Assembly: GCA_002345425.1 (NCBI GenBank)
Contig: DDWA01000038.1
Location: 1 to 30,192, forward strand
Source: Caryophanales bacterium UBA2298
GTDB lineage: Bacteria > Bacillota_I > Bacilli_A > Izemoplasmatales > Hujiaoplasmataceae
Length of the DNA: 30,192 nucleotides
Reading direction: 5' to 3'
Shown: positions 25,589 through 30,192 of the stretch, in pieces
Numbering within the stretch: position 1 is the stretch's first letter
Layout of the letters: each line of letters opens with the position of its first letter
Made by a program: the position numbers and the translations under genes
Notes under the pieces: model-generated
Seen by the model: only the letters and a program-made list of their open reading frames with translations
What the model was told of the DNA's origin: nothing
The model's database searches: none

Positions 25589-28500
25589 ATGTTTATGAGT
25601 TTTTCCATGAAATCCACCATCGAATAAAGCCAATGTTGACTTAAATTAACGGTATCTAAAATTATATGAAATTGATTTTTTTCTATCGAAAATCTGAAAT
25701 CTTTGGATACTTGTAAACTACTCTTAAAAATATTTGCAGCTGCTAGAGAGTTTGTTTTATTTTCTGAAATTATTAAGGTAACTCTTGCTTTGTTTTCTTT
25801 AATTTTTTCGACATCAAGTTCTCTTGCAAAATACTCAAATAATTTTTCATAAACGTATATTTCTAATTCAACGTTATAGTCTCCAAATCGATCGATTATT
25901 TCACTTAAAACTTCTTTAACATTTGCAATCGATTTTACGGAGTTAATTTTTTTGTGTATTTCAATCTTAATATAATCATCTTCTATGTAGTCTTTTTCGA
26001 TAAAACGAGATACATTAGCTTTTATTTTCTTTATTTTTTCTTGAGAATTGTCTGAGCCTCTAACTTTTGATACTTCCTCTTGAAGTATTTGCATATACAT
26101 GTCAATACCGACCGTATCTATAAAACCACTTTGTTCTTGTCCTAAAACATCACCGGCACCACGGATAGACAAATCTCGTAATGCGATTTTGAATCCGCTT
26201 CCTAATTCAGTAAATTCTTTAATGACTTGGAGTCGTTTAGCGGCTTCCTCTGTCAGTTTTTTATGTCTGTTATACATTAGATATGCATAAGCAATACGAT
26301 TAGATCTACCAACTCGACCCCGGATTTGGTATAACTGAGATAAGCCCAACATATCAGAATCATGGATGATTAAAGTATTTGCGTTAGGGATATCTATACC
26401 CGTTTCTATTATCGTTGTTGATATAAGGACATCAACTTCTTTTTCGACAAAATTATCGATAACTTTTTCCAAATAATGTTTTTTCATTTGTCCATGAGCT
26501 ATATCAATTCTAGCATCAGGAACAAGAGTTTTAATTTTATCTGCAATAAAATCAATATTGTCTACTCGATTATATAGGTAGAAAACTTGTCCATTTCTAG
26601 CTAGTTCTCTTTCTATTGCATCCCGAAGAATAATGTCATTTTTTTCTAAAACATAAGTTTGGATTGGATATCTATTTTCGGGTGCTGTTTCTAGAATTGA
26701 CATATTTTTTACACCCATTATTGCCATGTTTAAAGTTCTTGGAATAGGCGTTGCTGATAAAGATAAAACATCGACATTTATTTTGAATTCTTTAATTTTT
26801 TCTTTATGCATTACACCAAATCTTTGCTCTTCATCAATAATTAGTAATCCTAAGTCTTTAAATTTTATATCATCGCTAAGAATTCTGTGGGTACCTATAA
26901 GGATGTCAACAGTTCCTTGTTGAACTTCTTTTAAAGTTTGCTTTTGTTGTTTTGAACTTATAAATCTATTAAGTAAAGATATATTGACTCCAAAATCTTC
27001 CATTCTTTTTTTGAAAGTTTCAAAATGTTGTTTAGACAAGACGGTAGTAGGAGCTAAATAAGCAACTTGTTTTTGGTTTAAAACCGCTTTAAACGCTGCC
27101 CTTAAAGCGATTTCCGTTTTTCCGAATCCAACATCGCCACAAATTAATCTGTCCATAGGAATGGGTTTTTTCATGTCTAAGAAAACTTCCTCGATAGCCT
27201 TAAGTTGATCATTTGTCTCGATATATTCAAAATTATTAGCGAATTCATCTTCCATTTTAGGAAAATCTTGAAAAGCAAAACCATTAGCTTTTTCTCTTGA
27301 AGCATATAACTTTATAAGTTTATCTGCAATTTCTTGAACTTGTTGTCTTACTCTTTCTTTTGCATTAGACCAATCTTTTCCCCCTAGTTTAGATAGTTTT
27401 GGTTTATAGCCTTCACTACCGGAGTATTTATGAATTTGATCTATTCCATCTAGAGTTACATATAACTTATCACCATTTTTATATTCTAAATGAATGTAAT
27501 CATTTTGAACATTTCCAAATTGCATTGTTTTAATTTCAAGAAATTTACCTATTCCGTAATCATAATGTACAACATAATCACCGGGTTTTAAGTCATTAAC
27601 GCTATTCAATCGTTCTGAACGTTTGTAAACAGATATATATTCTCCTCGTTTTCGACTAATATTCTTTCTTGTTAAAGCCTCTTCAGTAATTAACTTAATA
27701 TTAAAACTACGAGAAACAAAATCAAAAACATCATCACTAACAATTAAATTAACCTTACTGTTTTCGCTGTTTTTCAAATCATTTACTAAGTATGGTATTT
27801 GTTCAACCTCTAGCTTCTTCTTAAAAGTTGATAGTGAATCATTGCTTTCAAAAGCGATGATTTGTGTTTTTTTATCAAGATTATTTTTAAGTTCTCTATA
27901 TAAGTAGTTTAAGTTTTTATTATATGTAATTACTTCTTCGCCAAATATAGAAAATACATTTTTAAAATCAGATTTATAAGAATAATCAAGATAATCAATC
28001 TTTATTCCGCCTAGATTGATTAATTCGTTAAAATCATAGAGAATATCAAAATTCATTTTAGGATAATCACTTGTTTGCATATACCATTCTTTTATCTCTT
28101 CCACAAGAATCTCATTTTGGTCAATTGAACGGTGATAATCTAAAAAGAATATTTTTGCATTATCGAGTAAATCAACAATTTTGTAGTGTCCTTCAGTTAT
28201 AAAAGGAATATATCGATTAAGGCGATCTAACTCCTCACGATTTTGAAGTTTTTCAATATCATCTTTGATAGTTTCTAAAGCATCTGAAGAAAATTTAATT
28301 TCCTTTGTTTTTTTGTTGATTATTTCTAACAAAAGTTTTAATTCATCATCGGAATAGAAGAAGTCTGTAATTGGGTATATAGAAAAACTTTCAATGTTTT
28401 CAATTGATCTTTGTGAATCAATATCAAAGGTTTTAATTTTTTCTAGTTCATCTCCAAAAAAATCCAATCTGTAAGGTGTTTTATGAGTTAATGGAAATAT

Positions 28501-29043
28501 ATCTATAATTCCTCCTCTAATTGCAAAATCACCTATTTTTTCAACAGTATATTCATTTTTATATCCGTATTCGATTAATTTTTCTTTTAAGTTTTTAATA
28601 TCGTAAGACTTATTTGTTTCCAAAAGCATTTCAGAATTTTTCCATTTTTTTGGTGAAAACTGAGGTTTCAATAAGCCATAAAGATTTATGATTATAATTC
28701 TCTTTTTCTTTTTAAGAATCTTAGCTATAGTGTTCATTCTCTCTAATCTGAATTCAATAGAACTAACCAATAGCTCATTAGTTAAGAATTCATCTTGAGG
28801 ATAAAAACTAATTTCTTCTTTATCAAGAACTCTACTTAGTTTATCATAAAGCATTTGTGCCTTATAAAGATTTGGTGTAGCAACAAAAATACTCTCCTCA
28901 TTTTGATAAAAGAGAGCCAAAAGAACTAATAAAGCATTGTCTTCATTAGTATTATTAATATAAATTTCTTTATTATTTTTAAACAATGAGTTTATTTTTT
29001 TGAGGTCATCGTTATTGCCAATAAGGTTAATTATTTTTTTCAT
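25576..29043 (-). CDS. mfd: Transcription-repair coupling factor
   Basis: A large DNA translocase that pushes stalled RNA polymerase off lesions and recruits UvrA. It has 1155 residues, close to the Bacillus length. The order is: UvrB-like N-terminal modules (FATPNLYKAQML-like strand, FAIRGGIIDIFP near 170), RNA-polymerase-interaction domain (LKPGDYVVHYDYGIGKFL), SF2 motor with Walker A GDVGFGKT (636-643) and DEEQ at 737-740, SATPIPRT, and the QIRGRVGRS motif VI; the C-terminal autoinhibitory domain follows. GGAGG sits just before the ATG at 29043. pth usually precedes mfd in Bacillus; here a short-chain dehydrogenase gene is 58 bases upstream. Confidence 0.97.
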   Translation of the reverse strand: MKKIINLIGNNDDLKKINSLFKNNKEIYINNTNEDNALLVLLALFYQNEESIFVATPNLYKAQMLYDKLSRVLDKEEISFYPQDEFLTNELLVSSIEFRLERMNTIAKILKKKKRIIIINLYGLLKPQFSPKKWKNSEMLLETNKSYDIKNLKEKLIEYGYKNEYTVEKIGDFAIRGGIIDIFPLTHKTPYRLDFFGDELEKIKTFDIDSQRSIENIESFSIYPITDFFYSDDELKLLLEIINKKTKEIKFSSDALETIKDDIEKLQNREELDRLNRYIPFITEGHYKIVDLLDNAKIFFLDYHRSIDQNEILVEEIKEWYMQTSDYPKMNFDILYDFNELINLGGIKIDYLDYSYKSDFKNVFSIFGEEVITYNKNLNYLYRELKNNLDKKTQIIAFESNDSLSTFKKKLEVEQIPYLVNDLKNSENSKVNLIVSDDVFDFVSRSFNIKLITEEALTRKNISRKRGEYISVYKRSERLNSVNDLKPGDYVVHYDYGIGKFLEIKTMQFGNVQNDYIHLEYKNGDKLYVTLDGIDQIHKYSGSEGYKPKLSKLGGKDWSNAKERVRQQVQEIADKLIKLYASREKANGFAFQDFPKMEDEFANNFEYIETNDQLKAIEEVFLDMKKPIPMDRLICGDVGFGKTEIALRAAFKAVLNQKQVAYLAPTTVLSKQHFETFKKRMEDFGVNISLLNRFISSKQQKQTLKEVQQGTVDILIGTHRILSDDIKFKDLGLLIIDEEQRFGVMHKEKIKEFKINVDVLSLSATPIPRTLNMAIMGVKNMSILETAPENRYPIQTYVLEKNDIILRDAIERELARNGQVFYLYNRVDNIDFIADKIKTLVPDARIDIAHGQMKKHYLEKVIDNFVEKEVDVLISTTIIETGIDIPNANTLIIHDSDMLGLSQLYQIRGRVGRSNRIAYAYLMYNRHKKLTEEAAKRLQVIKEFTELGSGFKIALRDLSIRGAGDVLGQEQSGFIDTVGIDMYMQILQEEVSKVRGSDNSQEKIKKIKANVSRFIEKDYIEDDYIKIEIHKKINSVKSIANVKEVLSEIIDRFGDYNVELEIYVYEKLFEYFARELDVEKIKENKARVTLIISENKTNSLAAANIFKSSLQVSKDFRFSIEKNQFHIILDTVNLSQHWLYSMVDFMEKLINIKSA

Positions 29044-29063
29044 TTTACCTCCACGTGCTTTTA

Positions 29064-29080
29064 GCGAGTTATAAACTCGC
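29064..29080. other. Stable hairpin in the SDR-mfd intergenic gap
   Basis: GCGAGTT-ATA-AACTCGC is a perfect seven-pair stem with a three-base loop. It lies 20 bases upstream of the mfd start, between the SDR stop and the mfd ribosome binding site. Neither strand has a T run after it, so it is not a normal terminator; it could be an mRNA processing or stability element. Confidence 0.6.
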
Positions 29081-29101
29081 AGGGGATATAGATGGTATCA
29101 C

Positions 29102-29848
29102 TTATTTCTTACTTTGTATTTTGTAAGAAGTTCTTAAAAGTAGCCAATTAGGAGTAAATCTTATGAAAAATTTAAGCAATTTCATTTTAAAACCAGGAAT
29201 AACTAATGCACTTTTTTTATCTAGACCTTTTATTATGCTATCTACACATTTTTCTACAGATAAGCCTTTCATTTTCGGATTGGCGTTAGCAACTTCGTTA
29301 AATTCTGTTTTAACTGGTCCGGGACACACAGTCATAACGTTAACAGGTATTTCTTTTTTAAATAACTCATAACGGAGTGCTTCAGAATATGAGTAAACAT
29401 AAGCTTTTGTAGCAGCATAACTAGCAAGTAATGGTGTGGGAAGAAAAGCAGCCATTGAACTTATATTAATGATTGTTCCTTTATTCATTATTTTGACCAC
29501 TTCTTTAGTAAGAAAGTGAAGTGTTTTAATATTCAAATCAATCATATTAAATTCTTTATCAGTTTCGTTTGTTATAGAGTGACCGTATATACCAAATCCA
29601 GCATTATTAACAAAGATTTCTATTTCCTTTGTTTTAAAATTTTCAACTAGGTTAGCACATGATTCTAGGTTAGCAAGGTCGTATTTCAAAATTTCAACTT
29701 TAACATTTAGTTTTTCGAGATCCTTTTTTATCTCAGTTAATCGCTCTTCTCTTCTAGCAATAAGAATTAAGTCATAGTTTTTTTTAGCAAAACGATAAGC
29801 CAATTCTTTTCCAATTCCTGAAGATGCTCCAGTTATAACAGCAAACAT
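29102..29848 (-). CDS. Short-chain dehydrogenase/reductase (DltE/YqjQ-like)
   Basis: A classical SDR oxidoreductase using NAD(P)H. From ATG 29848 (AGGAGGG precedes it by six bases) the protein has 248 residues, the normal length. The cofactor motif is TGASSGIG at 6-13, NNAGFG marks the central strand, and the catalytic set is Ser131, Tyr144 and Lys148 (SYAATK). An Arg-Arg pair after the second strand (LIARREERL) favours NADP. The C terminus ends in a hydrophobic, basic stretch (LLKFFIRFTPNWLLL), as in membrane-associated members. The substrate cannot be told. It probably shares a transcript with mfd and is divergent from the lysine riboswitch. Confidence 0.9.
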   Translation of the reverse strand: MFAVITGASSGIGKELAYRFAKKNYDLILIARREERLTEIKKDLEKLNVKVEILKYDLANLESCANLVENFKTKEIEIFVNNAGFGIYGHSITNETDKEFNMIDLNIKTLHFLTKEVVKIMNKGTIINISSMAAFLPTPLLASYAATKAYVYSYSEALRYELFKKEIPVNVMTVCPGPVKTEFNEVANANPKMKGLSVEKCVDSIIKGLDKKSALVIPGFKMKLLKFFIRFTPNWLLLRTSYKIQSKK

Positions 29849-29875
29849 AATACCCTCCTTGTAATATACATAAAA

Positions 29876-29884
29876 ATTATACCA
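29876..29884 (-). promoter_or_regulatory. Promoter of the SDR gene
   Basis: On the minus strand TGGTATAAT is an extended -10 with a perfect hexamer, 28 bases ahead of the start codon. No convincing -35 at the right distance. It may also serve mfd. Confidence 0.6.
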
Positions 29885-29949
29885 TAAAATCAAAATATTG
29901 AAGTAAATTTAAGCCAAAAAAATATTATCTTCTTTCTAAATTTTGACTG

Positions 29950-29978
29950 TTGACAACGCTTTCATTTTTAAGTATAAT
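29950..29978 (+). promoter_or_regulatory. Promoter of the lysine riboswitch transcript
   Basis: TTGACA (29950-29955), 17 bases and TATAAT (29973-29978): both hexamers match consensus exactly with optimal spacing. The start would be near 29985, just before the riboswitch. Constitutive strong initiation with control after initiation is the expected design. Confidence 0.88.
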
Positions 29979-29989
29979 TACTGTGTAAC

Positions 29990-30160
29990 TGAATAGACGC
30001 AGAGGCGCGAAATATTGGTATTAAATCTAATTTTTTATTTTGGACGGATAAAGATTTAAGAAGGAGTATTTCGCCGAAAGATTTGATTAGTCTATACATC
30101 AAAATCTTGGTATTTAAACATACAGGTTAAGTACTGCCATTTAATAAATGGAGAGCTGTT
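29990..30160 (+). ncRNA. Lysine riboswitch (L box)
   Basis: The sequence carries the L-box core by comparison with the remembered Bacillus lysC leader. AGAGGCGCGAA (30001-30011) opens the five-way junction. A long P2 arm pairs TTAAATCT (30021-30028) with AGATTTAA (30052-30059) and continues to AAGGAG (30061-30066). TCGCCGAAAG (30071-30080) is the second conserved strand. P3 pairs AAGATTTGAT with ATCAAAATCTT (30079-30108). The P5 hairpin CCATTT/AAATGG (30137-30151) precedes CTGTT, which can close P1 with AATAG at 29992-29996. It should sense lysine and control a lysine biosynthesis or uptake gene that lies beyond the right edge. Exact boundaries are approximate. Confidence 0.87.
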
Positions 30161-30192
30161 ATATTTTTAAAAAATATAATGGCTCTTTTATT
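30152..30192 (+). terminator. Terminator hairpin of the lysine riboswitch
   Basis: The stem starts AGAGC (30152-30156) with GCTCT (30182-30186), continues through two G-T pairs into a long A/T helix, and ends in a T run at the window edge. Its left arm contains the CTGTT that closes riboswitch P1, so the two structures compete. The T run may continue past the edge. Confidence 0.88.

Noticed and set aside
1..30192. Insertion sequences, prophage, CRISPR arrays or toxin-antitoxin pairs
   Set aside because: I looked for transposase motifs, long direct repeats, repeat-spacer patterns and small paired genes, and found none; gene content is chromosomal core throughout.

Overview
This is an AT-rich stretch (roughly 30% G+C by eye) of a Gram-positive-type chromosome dominated by housekeeping genes. 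WhiA, HPr kinase, NAD-dependent ligase, PcrA, RecF/GyrB/GyrA, strong AGGAGG ribosome binding sites and TTGACA/TATAAT promoters all point to Firmicutes or Tenericutes. TGA acts as a real stop codon (for example in the ATGA stop/start overlaps) and tryptophan is TGG, so the code is 11 and a Mycoplasma or Spiroplasma is excluded. The gene set and base composition would fit an Acholeplasma/Izemoplasma/Haloplasma-like lineage, but that placement is inference. I see no mobile element, CRISPR array, rRNA gene or phage gene.

Layout. Positions 1-2653 (minus strand): an NAD salvage pair (pncB, running off the left edge, and pncA), then manganese superoxide dismutase. Positions 2805-13899 (plus strand): one compact run pcrA-ligA-uvrA-membrane protein-hprK-lgt-whiA-acpS, with overlaps or short gaps throughout. 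Positions 13973-19565 (plus strand): a membrane-anchored thioredoxin-like protein, tex, a six-helix membrane protein, tRNA-Ser(GCU), a squalene-cyclase-like toroid protein and a ZIP metal transporter. A bidirectional terminator near 19.6 kb separates these from the convergent minus-strand block: SDR-mfd, then yaaA-recF-gyrB-gyrA. At the right edge, divergent from the SDR gene, a strong promoter drives a lysine riboswitch with an intrinsic terminator; the regulated gene lies beyond the window.

How it fits together. DNA maintenance is the main theme: PcrA, LigA, UvrA, Mfd, RecF and gyrase. The NAD salvage pair supplies the cofactor that LigA consumes. HprK (carbon regulation), Lgt (lipoprotein maturation), WhiA and AcpS (acyl-carrier activation) are co-transcribed core-physiology genes.

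Most notable points: an Lgt that carries its own lipobox and an extracellular InlB/B-repeat-like domain at its N terminus; a 15-bp perfect inverted repeat inside the start of whiA; the yaaA-recF-gyrBA cluster lying behind mfd instead of dnaA-dnaN; promoter-embedded inverted repeats at tRNA-Ser and at the toroid gene; and the lysine riboswitch. I did not find a convincing new multi-gene system; the Lgt fusion is the best candidate for something undescribed.
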